This document shows positions 8,609 through 15,931 of a DNA stretch of 15,931 bases, one piece after another. Positions within the stretch are counted from its first letter, which is position 1. Each line of letters opens with the position of its first letter. The notes under the pieces were generated by a model. It was given only the letters and a program-made list of their open reading frames with translations. It was not told the DNA's origin and ran no database searches. The translations under genes and the position numbers were made by a program. Origin of the DNA: Blastocladiella britannica (taxonomy: Eukaryota; Blastocladiomycota; Blastocladiomycetes; Blastocladiales; Blastocladiaceae); the NCBI GenBank assembly GCA_025349905.2, contig MU624957.1, positions 1 to 15,931 of the forward strand, given 5' to 3'.

Positions 8609-10495
8609 TCAATTCGAGGTGGGGGTAATGGATTCAGAGGTGGGGAATGTGTCGTTGGATGGAGGCAGGATCGGCCCGCCTGCTTCCTCTTGAACGGCCA
8701 ATAGCGCCTCTGCAACGACGGCTTCGCTTCGGGCGGGGTACTGCTGTCCTGCTGCTGCGGACGGAAACCAGACAGATGTTCGTCGCTTGGGTTCGGGTCC
8801 GGCGGCGGATGTAGTTGCTCCAGCAGCGCCCGAGCTCGAGTACCGCGACAGATCGTCCCCATCGGACCGATCGGTGCCCTCTTCTTCCCCATCACCGTCG
8901 GTCAACGATGCCCCAATCACAGGCTCGAGCCGGCTGCCGCCGCTGTTGCCGTGTGGATGGTTCCTTGACGACAAACCACGCAGCAGCACGGCAGCCTTGG
9001 CGGCATTGGCGGTGGGACGGAACAGGTCCGCCGCCGGCACGCCTCGGATCCGGTCCCAGATCGGCACCACCGACCTTCGTCCCGCTGTCACCGTCGGTGC
9101 CGGCGTCGCCGGAGCTCCTGCTGCTGCTGCCGGTGGAGCCGTTCGGACGGTCCGTCGTCCCTTCCGCTTCCGGCGCTTGCTCCGCCGCGCCGTGACCAGC
9201 GTCGCGCAAAACACGATCGCCTGGTTCTGAATTGAGAACGAGACCAGTAACCCGCCGCCGTCAAACACGCCGTACTCGGCGGTCACGCTGGTCACCAGCA
9301 CCACCGCCAACGCTAATGCCAGGCGAAAGGTCACGGTCCGGACCAGGCGCACGATCGGCCGTTGCGCGCGCATTGCTTGGCGACGGTTCATCATGACTGA
9401 GACGCCGTTGCTGATGCGCTTGGTGGTGAATCCGGTACCTGACGCGGGGTTTGGTGCAGTGGTGGCGGGTGGTGGCGTCGGCAAATGAGGGTCGTGATGG
9501 TCGTCGTCGTCGTCGCCGTACGCCGACGCCGCGCCGGATAACAAGATACTGCTCACGACCCGGCGCGCGTCTTTCAGGGGCACGCCCATGAGCATCGACA
9601 CGTTGCCGGTGCTGGTGCTGGGTGTCGGCGTTGGCCCGCCGGCCATGGCGGGGCTGGTGCAACTGGGACTCGCGGGGATCAGGAACGGTGCTATCAGACC
9701 TGAGGATGGCGACGATATTGGGCCGCCTATCCCCAGCGACGGCAGAGGCCTGGGCGACGACGAGCTCCCGACGTCACTGGGAGCGCCTGACCCGTCCACG
9801 ATCACCACGACCGCATTTGCCCCCGATGCCGCCGGGACACCACTGTTGCCGGTACTTCCACCGGTTTCAGCAGGTGTCCCCGCGCCAGTTCCCGCCTGAA
9901 ACCCGACCAAGTGCGAGACCAGAGCAGCCATGAAGATGGTGGCCAGAACCGTATAAATGCACATGTACAGCAGTTTGGACGGCAAGTTCCATGCCAAGTT
10001 GGGCACGTACACGCAGTACCCTTGCGGTGTGACGTTAGCGGTGGCCAGGACACTGGACACCAGTCCGGTTCCAAACGCCAATGCAAAAAGAATTAGCAAG
10101 ACGGCGCGGGCCATCTGTTGCGTGGACCACTGGGAATTTTTCGCCGAAGAAGGACCTCGAGTCGGTGGCGCGTGTAACGATAGGGTTGCGGTGGACCGCA
10201 CAATCAGCGCCGTGGTAAAGATCAGCTGGATCAGTGAGTACAGGAGGGGTTCCAGGACGATCCACACCGTGCACCCGAACGGAATCGTGGCGGCAGGGAC
10301 AGCAGTGATTGCGAGGAACACGCACTGGTGCGCGATCAGGATGAGGCTGCCGAGCAGGAGCGCCCCGTGTAACGAGAGCAAGGGCAATTTGCGGCGGCGC
10401 CACTCGAGCGCGTTCAGGACGCAGAGGGTCGTTGCAGTCACCAGGGCCACGGAGAGGAGCGATTCGGGGACTGGAGAAGCCCAGACGGATACCAT
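8609..10495 (-). CDS. Seven-helix GPCR-like membrane protein, paralogue A
   Basis: Single exon, 628 residues, with an ATG at 10495. I see seven hydrophobic segments: about 11-30, 38-66, 75-103, 129-151, 173-198, 387-407 and 414-435. Cys75 opens helix 3 and Cys161 (GYCVYVP) lies in the loop before helix 5, the positions of the classical GPCR disulfide. The first inner loop is basic (EWRRRK), the third inner loop is about 190 residues and low complexity, and the cytosolic tail begins with RRSKRRKRKGRR. The canonical DRY and NPxxY motifs are absent: helix 3 ends RSTATL and helix 7 carries SIQNQ. The next gene upstream is a clear paralogue: a hand alignment of residues 1-107 gives 49 identities without gaps. 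A sensory or signalling receptor is likely, but ligand and G-protein coupling are unknown and I do not recognise a named family. Confidence 0.8.
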   Translation of the reverse strand: MVSVWASPVPESLLSVALVTATTLCVLNALEWRRRKLPLLSLHGALLLGSLILIAHQCVFLAITAVPAATIPFGCTVWIVLEPLLYSLIQLIFTTALIVRSTATLSLHAPPTRGPSSAKNSQWSTQQMARAVLLILFALAFGTGLVSSVLATANVTPQGYCVYVPNLAWNLPSKLLYMCIYTVLATIFMAALVSHLVGFQAGTGAGTPAETGGSTGNSGVPAASGANAVVVIVDGSGAPSDVGSSSSPRPLPSLGIGGPISSPSSGLIAPFLIPASPSCTSPAMAGGPTPTPSTSTGNVSMLMGVPLKDARRVVSSILLSGAASAYGDDDDDHHDPHLPTPPPATTAPNPASGTGFTTKRISNGVSVMMNRRQAMRAQRPIVRLVRTVTFRLALALAVVLVTSVTAEYGVFDGGGLLVSFSIQNQAIVFCATLVTARRSKRRKRKGRRTVRTAPPAAAAGAPATPAPTVTAGRRSVVPIWDRIRGVPAADLFRPTANAAKAAVLLRGLSSRNHPHGNSGGSRLEPVIGASLTDGDGEEEGTDRSDGDDLSRYSSSGAAGATTSAAGPEPKRRTSVWFPSAAAGQQYPARSEAVVAEALLAVQEEAGGPILPPSNDTFPTSESITPTSN

Positions 10496-10545
10496 TATGG
10501 CACTATGAGTAGGAATTAATTGGGAAACAAACTAGTATATTAAAT
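10496..10545 (-). promoter_or_regulatory. 50-bp spacer between the tandem seven-helix genes
   Basis: Only 50 AT-rich bases separate the stop of paralogue B from the ATG of paralogue A. Either the promoter of A lies inside the 3' part of B or the two genes share a transcript. No distinct promoter element was recognised. Confidence 0.35.
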
Positions 10546-11919
10546 TCATACAGCCGAGGGATCGGGCAACTCGTGCGCGTGTATGGTGATGGGTGTCTCC
10601 AGCACCCACTCGGACTGGACCTGGTTCGTGGTAGCGGTCCCACTTTTAGCGCCGTTCCCAAACGACGATACCATAGAAGGTCGCCTATGGTTCGATGATG
10701 AAGATGGAGACGTAGGATTGCGGCTCCGGCGCGTCGACGACTCCGACACCAACCGTCCTCTTCGGCTGCTCTTGCGAGTCTGGCTCGAGACCGTCGAGCA
10801 GTACGCTGCCACCTGGTTCTGGATCGAGTACGAGATCAAGAGCCCGCCGTCAAATGCGCCCAGTTCCACTGCAATTGCCGTCACCAAGTACACGAGCACC
10901 GCCAGCATGATGCGGAACGTCATGTCGCGCACCAGACGTAAGATCGGACGTTGCGCACGCAGCATCTGGTTGTGGTTGATGATGGCTGTTGCGTGCTGAC
11001 TGTGGTGGTGATGATGGTGCGGTGACTTGGTTGCCTGTGTTGGAAGCGGAGGTCCTGGCGGCGACACCAACATGATAGTGCTCACGATCTTGCGCGCGTC
11101 CTTGATCCCGCCCATCACTCGTGCACCAGGCGACACCGGTCCACCGCCACCGGCCCCGCTGGTACTCGCCCCTCCTCCTCCGGTGACACTGGGAAGCATT
11201 CCGCTACTCCCGTACACGCCGTGCAAATGTGCAACCACCGTAGTTCCAAACAGCACCGCCAGCGTCAGGTACACCAAGAAGTACAGCAGTTTCCCGGGGA
11301 CGTTCCATCGTCGGTCAGGAATGTATATGCACCGGTCCGAGTCGGTGATGCCCGTCTGAGCAAAGACGATTGACATGACGACCAGCGCGAATGCGGCCAG
11401 AAACACAAACATCAGCGTCCATTTCGCGATCCGCTGCGCGGACCACCGGCGCCAGGGAGCCGTGATACGAGTGCTGGAGCTGGATCCGCTGGAGCTTCCG
11501 GGGGCGATAGCGAGCCCTCCTCCTCCTGCCCCTGCAGCCGCTACCGATGTGGAAACGGACGCGGTCGCCGTTGCGTTTCGGGACGAAAGCGACGATCGGA
11601 CTGACAACGTGGCGGTTGCGCGCGAGATCAAGGTACTGGAGAACACCAGCTGCACGATCGAGTACGCGATCGGTTCGGCCGTCAGCCACACGCTACATCC
11701 GCCCGGTAATGCGGTGGCGGGGACCACAGTCAGGATCAAAAACAACGCTTGATGTAAGACCAGTACTGCGCTGCCTCCCACGAGCGCTGTGTGGGTCGTC
11801 AGTAACGGCATGCCGCGGCGCTTCCATTCGGCCGAATTTGCGGACGCGATCACACAGGCACTGATGATCGCGATGGTCAGAACCGTGTAATTCACTGGAT
11901 ATATCCAAATGGCTGACAT
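10546..11919 (-). CDS. Seven-helix GPCR-like membrane protein, paralogue B
   Basis: 457 residues from the ATG at 11919. This start is preferred over an in-frame ATG at 12027 because MSAIWIYPV aligns residue for residue with MVSVWASPV of paralogue A, and Cys75 then falls at the same number in both. Membrane segments are about 11-30, 38-66, 75-103, 164-187, 210-231, 334-352 and 359-379. Cys197 (DRCIYIP) is the partner of Cys75. Conserved with A are EWKRR, CSVW..EP..YS..QL.F, KDARKIVSTIML in the third inner loop, RAQRPILRLVRDMTFR before helix 6, and FDGGLL.S.SIQNQ in helix 7. The second inner loop is longer than in A (Gly/Ser-rich, about 106-155), while the third is shorter and contains His6. 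The Ser/Arg-rich tail of about 78 residues could be phosphorylated. Function is inferred from topology only. Confidence 0.8.
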   Translation of the reverse strand: MSAIWIYPVNYTVLTIAIISACVIASANSAEWKRRGMPLLTTHTALVGGSAVLVLHQALFLILTVVPATALPGGCSVWLTAEPIAYSIVQLVFSSTLISRATATLSVRSSLSSRNATATASVSTSVAAAGAGGGGLAIAPGSSSGSSSSTRITAPWRRWSAQRIAKWTLMFVFLAAFALVVMSIVFAQTGITDSDRCIYIPDRRWNVPGKLLYFLVYLTLAVLFGTTVVAHLHGVYGSSGMLPSVTGGGGASTSGAGGGGPVSPGARVMGGIKDARKIVSTIMLVSPPGPPLPTQATKSPHHHHHHSQHATAIINHNQMLRAQRPILRLVRDMTFRIMLAVLVYLVTAIAVELGAFDGGLLISYSIQNQVAAYCSTVSSQTRKSSRRGRLVSESSTRRSRNPTSPSSSSNHRRPSMVSSFGNGAKSGTATTNQVQSEWVLETPITIHAHELPDPSAV

Positions 11920-12029
11920 TGGTGATGTACTGGGCTTTGGGCGGCGGAGAAGTGACTGGAGTTGCTTTAATGCGGTTGCTTGCAAGTCGTCGAAAGAAGG
12001 TAATGGCAGAAGGAAGTACGGATACATTC

Positions 12030-12091
12030 CTATATTTATTGTATACTCTGATGATCCCCTCCCTCCGCTTGATCCTTTCACTGTAACTTAC
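12030..12091 (-). other. Candidate 62-nt intron overlapping a stop codon
   Basis: On the minus strand the sequence reads CCTAG|GTAAGT at the donor (12091) and AATATAG|G at the acceptor (12030). The donor is a perfect consensus, and the 62-nt length matches the other introns in the window. The TAA stop of the upstream membrane-protein gene (12090-12088) lies inside the donor, so splicing would remove it. It could be a 3' or 5' UTR intron, or a real coding intron. Confidence 0.45.
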
Positions 12092-13146
12092 CTAGGCTCA
12101 ACCATCACCGGTCCCGCGACCGTTTCCACCGTCTTTTCCACCACAAGCAACAGCCGGTGCGCCACCAATGTTGCCGTGGCCCGTAGTTCCCTTACCACTA
12201 GGACCGTTGCTCGTGCCATTTCCCGCGCCAGGATCGACGGAGGCAACCCGAGCTGCAGCGCCAAGATCACAAACACTACCAAGTCCCCGAACCATGCCGC
12301 CAGCATCACCCGGTCCATGTTCTCCAGCAGCGCCAGCAAGTGCGCCGACCGCAGCCGCGAGATCTGGCGGTGGTGGGTGGCGCTGACTGCAGTGCACTTG
12401 CCATCGTCGTGAGGACCGTCCACCGGTTGGAATGACTGTGGTTGCGGTTGGTGCGGGTGATGAATGTCGGTGAGCAGCAGCATCTGCGGCGGAAACAAGA
12501 GCGCGCGGGCCACCGCGTGCCGGTCGATTCCGAGCGCGTCGACGTGCGGCGACCGTCGATCTGTCCCGCACGCGGCCGCGTCGTCGTGCACCGACCACCG
12601 CGACCAAACTGTTCCTTGGAACCCTCGATCCATGAAGTCGTCACCGGGCCGGGTATCCAGCGCCATTGGAACTGTAACAGGTTGAATGGTAGTCATAGAT
12701 ATGATCCGCGCCACTGCATCGCTGGTGGCGCCTGCGTGCGCGGCCCGCAGCTGCGCGGCCACTAACGCGATTCCCGAAAGTAGTAGAGGGTATAGCAATA
12801 GCACCGACATGCGCAGCGCGCGCACGCGCGCATTGCGGTCTCTGGTCGTTTCCCGCCACGACGGTCTCTCGTCCAGTGGCGCCGGCCGAGCGCGGATCGT
12901 GTACATCACGGCGGCGGCGGCAATCAGGGTAAAAATCACGACGCTGAGCCGCGGATCGGAGACGTCGATGGCAGCGGCCCTTGCCGTCGTGGGTATCCCA
13001 ACTGGAGCTGTTGGAAACGTAAGGGAAGAGGAGGATGCCAGGTGGATCGCCGTCGGGATGTGTTTCCAGTGCTCTAGCGAGCACAGAAGGTCAAGCACGC
13101 CAGTCCAGTGGCGGACGACGCGCGTCAGGGCACTGTACACGGGCAT
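12088..13146 (-). CDS. Multi-helix membrane protein of unknown function
   Basis: Single open frame of 352 residues from the ATG at 13146. Hydrophobic segments are at about 66-84, 113-132 and 280-300. A long helix-prone stretch (about 305-340) follows, with AREMARATVLVVRELRATAT. A His/Pro/Gln-rich loop lies at about 229-260. I recognise no family, and it does not align with the two seven-helix proteins downstream, although all three are on the same strand and tightly packed. The stop TAA is embedded in an AG|GTAAGT splice donor. Splicing to 12029 would replace the stop with a tail starting NVSVLPSAITFFRRL, which would run into the coding region of paralogue B in another frame. The unspliced 352-residue form is the default model. 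Start-side sequence gives no strong reason to prefer a later Met. Confidence 0.55.
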   Translation of the reverse strand: MPVYSALTRVVRHWTGVLDLLCSLEHWKHIPTAIHLASSSSLTFPTAPVGIPTTARAAAIDVSDPRLSVVIFTLIAAAAVMYTIRARPAPLDERPSWRETTRDRNARVRALRMSVLLLYPLLLSGIALVAAQLRAAHAGATSDAVARIISMTTIQPVTVPMALDTRPGDDFMDRGFQGTVWSRWSVHDDAAACGTDRRSPHVDALGIDRHAVARALLFPPQMLLLTDIHHPHQPQPQSFQPVDGPHDDGKCTAVSATHHRQISRLRSAHLLALLENMDRVMLAAWFGDLVVFVILALQLGLPPSILAREMARATVLVVRELRATATLVAHRLLLVVEKTVETVAGPVMVEPR

Positions 13147-13666
13147 TTTCTAGAATTATTTTAAGTTTTGGCCAAATTGGGAACTTCGGATATCGTTTTC
13201 CATTGGAAAAGATCCCCACCGACACTTTCGCGTCCAAGGTCCCGGATCCTCGCTCGCATAGAGTGCTGCAGTGCCAGGTCGGGGAAGTACTCTCTTTTAA
13301 TAATACACGTCCGCAACCAGTGCATCTTCACGCGCACTCATCGATCACAGCAAATGCACACTCGCCGACTCGCTGCTGGCCACCAGCGGCATCATTCTCG
13401 CCCAATAGAGCGCTAGATCCGAGACCAACAACGTGGCAGGGGCTTTTTCACTCTCTATGGGATCGAACCTTTCAAAACGCAGAGTTGAGGTCGCGGTTGC
13501 GCGCGCCAGTCTGGCCGGCGAGCGTCGGGTCAAGGACTCTGCGCCTATTTGCAGTTTCTCACGCTGTTGTCATCGTAAAGCTGATCATTGCTGTGCTTCT
13601 TGGATCGCAAATATCATACATATCCATATCTTGCCTGTGCCACCATAATTAAGAAAGAATAAAAGA
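13147..13666. other. Intergenic region between divergent genes
   Basis: About 520 bases separate the membrane-protein start (13146) from the ATG at 13667. It contains CCAAT-like ATTGG elements near 13177 and 13201 and an AT-rich block before the right gene. It is GC-mixed and partly open in several frames. One plus-strand frame spans most of it and carries QPVHLHAHS (about 13318-13344), resembling a copper-site motif of multicopper oxidases, but with no supporting context. On the minus strand, GGTTCGATCCC at about 13450-13460 resembles a tRNA B box, but no cloverleaf forms. I call no gene here. Confidence 0.4.
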
Positions 13667-14706
13667 ATGGACCAACTGCCGTACGAGCTCGCGACGGCCG
13701 TCGTCGCGCACGCCAAGCCCTCGATCGGGGTTGCCGTGGCGCTCTCGGGCCACATTGCACGCGGCCATGTGGCAGTTACCTGGGCGCATTCGTTGCTAGC
13801 ATCCGGTGACTATACCTTTCGCCCGCCCCCACACCGCAGGTCTACTAGGCGGGGCCCCTCGCGCAGCTTGTTTCCGCCGACGACCTCATATATGCGCCGG
13901 CTTGTTGACCGTCTCCGCGGCGGTAATGGGCTCCTTGGCGGTCCCCTCCGCCACGTATTCCAGTTGGCACTCGTGCTCGATTACCTCTTGCTGTCAACGC
14001 ACCGATTTGCGGCCGTGGGCGACCTGCTGGATCACTTGGTGAGCGAGGGACGCAAAGGGAGCGCGCCTGGTCCAACCTCCGCACTGTATTATCTCCACTA
14101 TGGCGACTATTCCCCCGCCAGCTACTACCCGCCGGCACCGTCACCGCCGCCGACTGCATTGATGGGCACTTACTCTGACTGCGATGCTGATTCTGGTTAC
14201 GGCACACCGCCCAAGTCCGTCGTGGCCCAGCTTCATCCGGAAGCCCATCGGCTGCAGCGGAAAGAATCAGAGTACCTGCAACCAAACAGTTCCAGAATGA
14301 GGAATTTGCTGAAAGAGAAAAAAAAAATGGTTGACTCTTCAAAGTCACTGACCCGCTCGCAAATTAAGACGAGAATCCCGACGACGAAAAGAATGCAGCT
14401 CAGGGCAGGGCAATCAGCTACAGACGAAGTTGATCGTTACTTCTGGGGAGGCGATGCAGCCATTAACGGCGATCGTCGACCACGGACCCAAAAAAGCAGC
14501 TCGAGTCGCTCATGGCATCGTTTGCGCTTCCGCCCGAGGCTGGTTTTCCGCTCGTCGAGGCCGCCAATATCGCCAATATCGCCAATCGCGCTTACCGGTG
14601 GGCAGTGGGAGCGGTGCAGTGCGAACCAGCAGCTCAGGCGAAAATTGACGAGGCAGTACTGGCGCAGTTTGCAGCGCACTTCTGGACCATTCAAGAGCTG
14701 CATTAA
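13667..14706 (+). CDS. Unknown protein, two-exon model
   Basis: The proposed exons are 13667-14428 and 14497-14706 (68-nt intron, phase 0), giving 323 residues. The start MDQLPYELATAVVAHAKPS is loosely like an F-box or ankyrin-protein N-terminus (LPxEL). A helical segment with YMRRLVDRLRGGNG and FAAVGDLLDHLVSEG lies at about 75-130, then a Pro/Tyr-rich linker and a charged stretch. The last exon is chosen because its frame gives well-balanced sequence (QLESLMASFALPPEAG ... FWTIQELH, then TAA), whereas reading straight on gives an Arg-rich shadow. The acceptor is AAAAAAG, a form seen elsewhere in the window. The donor GTTGAT is weak, and the stretch 14230-14428 is AT-richer and open in another frame, so further introns or decay are possible. 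No function is assigned. Confidence 0.4.
14563..14589 (+). repeat. Three tandem 9-bp units
   Basis: GCCAATATC occurs twice in tandem, followed by the variant GCCAATCGC. In the preferred frame it encodes AlaAsnIle-AlaAsnIle-AlaAsnArg, so it is a small in-frame expansion within the last exon of the gene above. Confidence 0.85.
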
Positions 14707-14755
14707 TTTTCTTAATGGTACGGCCAATTGACAAAATACATTCCACATATCTCAA

Positions 14756-15415
14756 TCAACACTGCAACACCATCACCATGCATTGTTCACAAGTCGGAAA
14801 GTACTTGCCCCAGTGCTTGCTGGCATCTTTGGTGTCTTCAACGATCAGTGAGGCAACATCAGGGGCAACGTCGTAGTCTGGGAAAGTCGTGTATAACGTT
14901 GAACCGATTGAGCCATATGGTTTCCCCAATGAGGCAACAACTAAAGAATAACCAGGAGCACGCACCAGGAATATCGACGCCCTCGACAACAATTGAAAAC
15001 CATACATTGGCCCAACTTACGATTCGGCGATCCGGGTTTCGCGGCAAGTTCCTGCATGTCGTAGCTGTATTAGTTCTATTTATTGCGAACTTTGGAAAAA
15101 AAAAATTACAAACTTCATGTAACACATGCTGGTGTCAAAGCGGTACACTGAACCAGCGAACCCGGCATTCAACGAGGCCACCGCGCAGGCATATTGATCC
15201 CGAGCCCAGAAACCGTTGCCGACATCGAATCGGCCAGGCCAGTCACTTCGATAAACTGGAATAAAGCGGGGCTCCTTATTGTTCCGGCAGGTGATCGACG
15301 ACGACCCGCCGCTGGAGGATTTGACAGCAACGGAGGCGGTATCGGTCAGAGACACCGGGCTGGCTGCCGCCAAGCAGACGAGGGCCACAAGCAAGAGAAA
15401 GATGGGGGTGTGCAT
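14756..15415 (-). CDS. Secreted cysteine-containing protein (six mature cysteines)
   Basis: Three exons on the minus strand: 15415-15114, 15064-15021 and 14940-14756, giving 176 residues. Introns are 49 nt (donor GTTTGT, branch-like CTAAT next to the acceptor TACAG) and 80 nt (donor GTAAGT). Phases 2 and 1 match exactly. The N-terminus MHTPIFLLLVALVCLAAASP is a clear signal peptide, with likely cleavage after Ala-Ala-Ser or nearby. The mature protein has Cys at 43, 77, 98, 166, 169 and 176, compatible with three disulfides. The last three lie in CEQC and at the very C-terminal residue. No membrane anchor or catalytic motif is visible. Size, export signal and even cysteine number resemble small secreted proteins or effectors of fungi, but I recognise no family. 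The short, AT-rich upstream region carries a heptamer repeat touching the start codon. Confidence 0.75.
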
Positions 15416-15435
15416 TTCTATTTTCTATTTTCTAT
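15415..15435 (-). repeat. Three perfect heptamer repeats at the start codon of the secreted-protein gene
   Basis: On the minus strand ATAGAAA is repeated three times without change, and the final A is the A of the ATG at 15415. It forms the immediate 5' leader of the secreted-protein gene and gives an A-rich start context. Confidence 0.85.
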
Positions 15436-15628
15436 TATGGTGAATTGTGCATGGAAGGAAAAAGAGGGTCCGGGCCGCCGTATTTGTAGTGGCAGCGCTG
15501 GTCACTCGTGCTGCTCGCGCAGGTGGAACAACTCGTTGGGTGGCGGAAAGCGCCACACTGCAACCTGCTGTGGCGGAATCTCACTGGGCCATTTGTCGGC
15601 GGGAACGATTATACCACGGGCAACGGAG
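15436..15628. other. Upstream region of the secreted-protein gene, no clear gene
   Basis: This stretch is the likely promoter of the minus-strand secreted-protein gene and possibly of the right-edge plus frame. A 61-codon minus frame (15502-15687) and a plus frame lacking an ATG cover parts of it. Neither has a recognisable signature. Confidence 0.3.
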
Positions 15629-15931
15629 ATGCTGAAACGCCACCACGATTCGCTGCTCATTTTTTTTAATTCGCTTGGAACTGCCATTCACGGCTGCAAA
15701 CCTGGTTGCTGGTTTAAAGAATCACAGCTGCCTTTAACGAGTCGTAAAAAACCATTGATACATGATCACGTTGACCATGGCGAGGAGAAGAGTGCCATTC
15801 TAGCGCATGGATCGACCGTAATTTTTCATGATGGTAAATTCCAATTTAATTTGGAAACTGTGGAAAATATCAAAATTATGGCACTGCACATCATCAATCC
15901 TCGACAACCAATCTCCATCTCGATATTGGTC
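15629..15931 (+). CDS. Possible N-terminal part of an unknown gene, cut by the window edge
   Basis: From the ATG at 15629 the frame is open for 101 codons to the right edge. The peptide starts MLKRHHDSLLIFFNSLG and includes HGCKPGCWFKE and a later stretch LAHGSTVIFHDGKFQF that looks like alternating beta strands. Base composition becomes AT-rich after about 15830. GTAAAT at 15834 could be a splice donor (the same hexamer opens the first Spo7 intron), and no AG occurs from there to the edge, so this tail could be intron rather than exon. The 61-codon minus frame overlaps its start. No family is recognised. Confidence 0.25.
   Translation, partial: MLKRHHDSLLIFFNSLGTAIHGCKPGCWFKESQLPLTSRKKPLIHDHVDHGEEKSAILAHGSTVIFHDGKFQFNLETVENIKIMALHIINPRQPISISILV

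Noticed and set aside
11920..12081. N-terminal extension of seven-helix paralogue B to a GTG at 12081
   Set aside because: GTG is not an expected start in a nuclear fungal gene, the region overlaps the candidate intron, and paralogue A aligns from the ATG at 11919.
13440..13500. tRNA-like B box GGTTCGATCCC on the minus strand
   Set aside because: The flanking bases do not pair as a T stem, and no A box or acceptor stem is present at the right distance.
15447..15635. Plus frame with signal-peptide-like start
   Set aside because: It begins with GTG, has no in-frame ATG near its start, and lies in the promoter region of the secreted-protein gene.
15502..15687. 61-codon minus frame MAVPSELKKMSSESWWRF...
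   Set aside because: Balanced composition, but no start context, partner exon or family signature; it overlaps the equally plausible right-edge plus frame.

Overview
The window looks like nuclear DNA of a fungus, probably an early-diverging and perhaps zoosporic lineage; that placement is an inference. The evidence is GC-rich coding sequence rich in Ala, Pro, Thr and Ser runs, AT-rich introns of about 49-80 nt with GT...AG ends, very short intergenic gaps, and recognisable fungal proteins (an Oca1-type phosphatase, a Spo7-type subunit and a GID4/Vid24 substrate receptor). No tRNA, rRNA, transposon, CRISPR array or virus was found.

Left part (1-2537). A minus-strand Arg/Asp-rich protein runs off the left edge. 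It diverges across only 75 bp from a four-exon Oca1-like atypical phosphatase gene. A four-exon Spo7-like gene follows 42 bp later on the same strand. Spo7 is the membrane subunit of the Nem1-Spo7 lipin phosphatase. Exons for both were rebuilt by hand; all phases close and family motifs continue across the junctions.

Middle (2641-8489). A two-exon gene encodes a 1395-residue, mostly low-complexity protein that I do not recognise. It is followed 56 bp later by a two-exon GID4 gene of 489 residues with an intact degron-binding beta-barrel. GID4 is the Pro/N-degron receptor of the GID/CTLH ubiquitin ligase. This protein itself begins Met-Pro-Gly.

Right-middle (8609-13146, all minus strand). Two tandem paralogous seven-helix membrane proteins have GPCR-like layout: the conserved cysteine at the top of helix 3, a cysteine in the second outer loop, a very long third inner loop and a basic tail. 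Upstream lies an unrecognised multi-helix membrane protein whose stop codon sits inside a perfect splice donor. This receptor-like block is the best candidate here for something undescribed.

Right end (13147-15931). This holds a divergent intergenic region, a plus-strand gene of unknown function whose last exon is in another frame, a three-exon minus-strand gene for a secreted protein with six cysteines in its mature part, and an uncertain open frame that runs off the right edge.

No single pathway unites the window. Oca1/Spo7 (phosphatases) and GID4 (protein turnover) are housekeeping functions; the seven-helix proteins and the secreted protein look lineage-specific.
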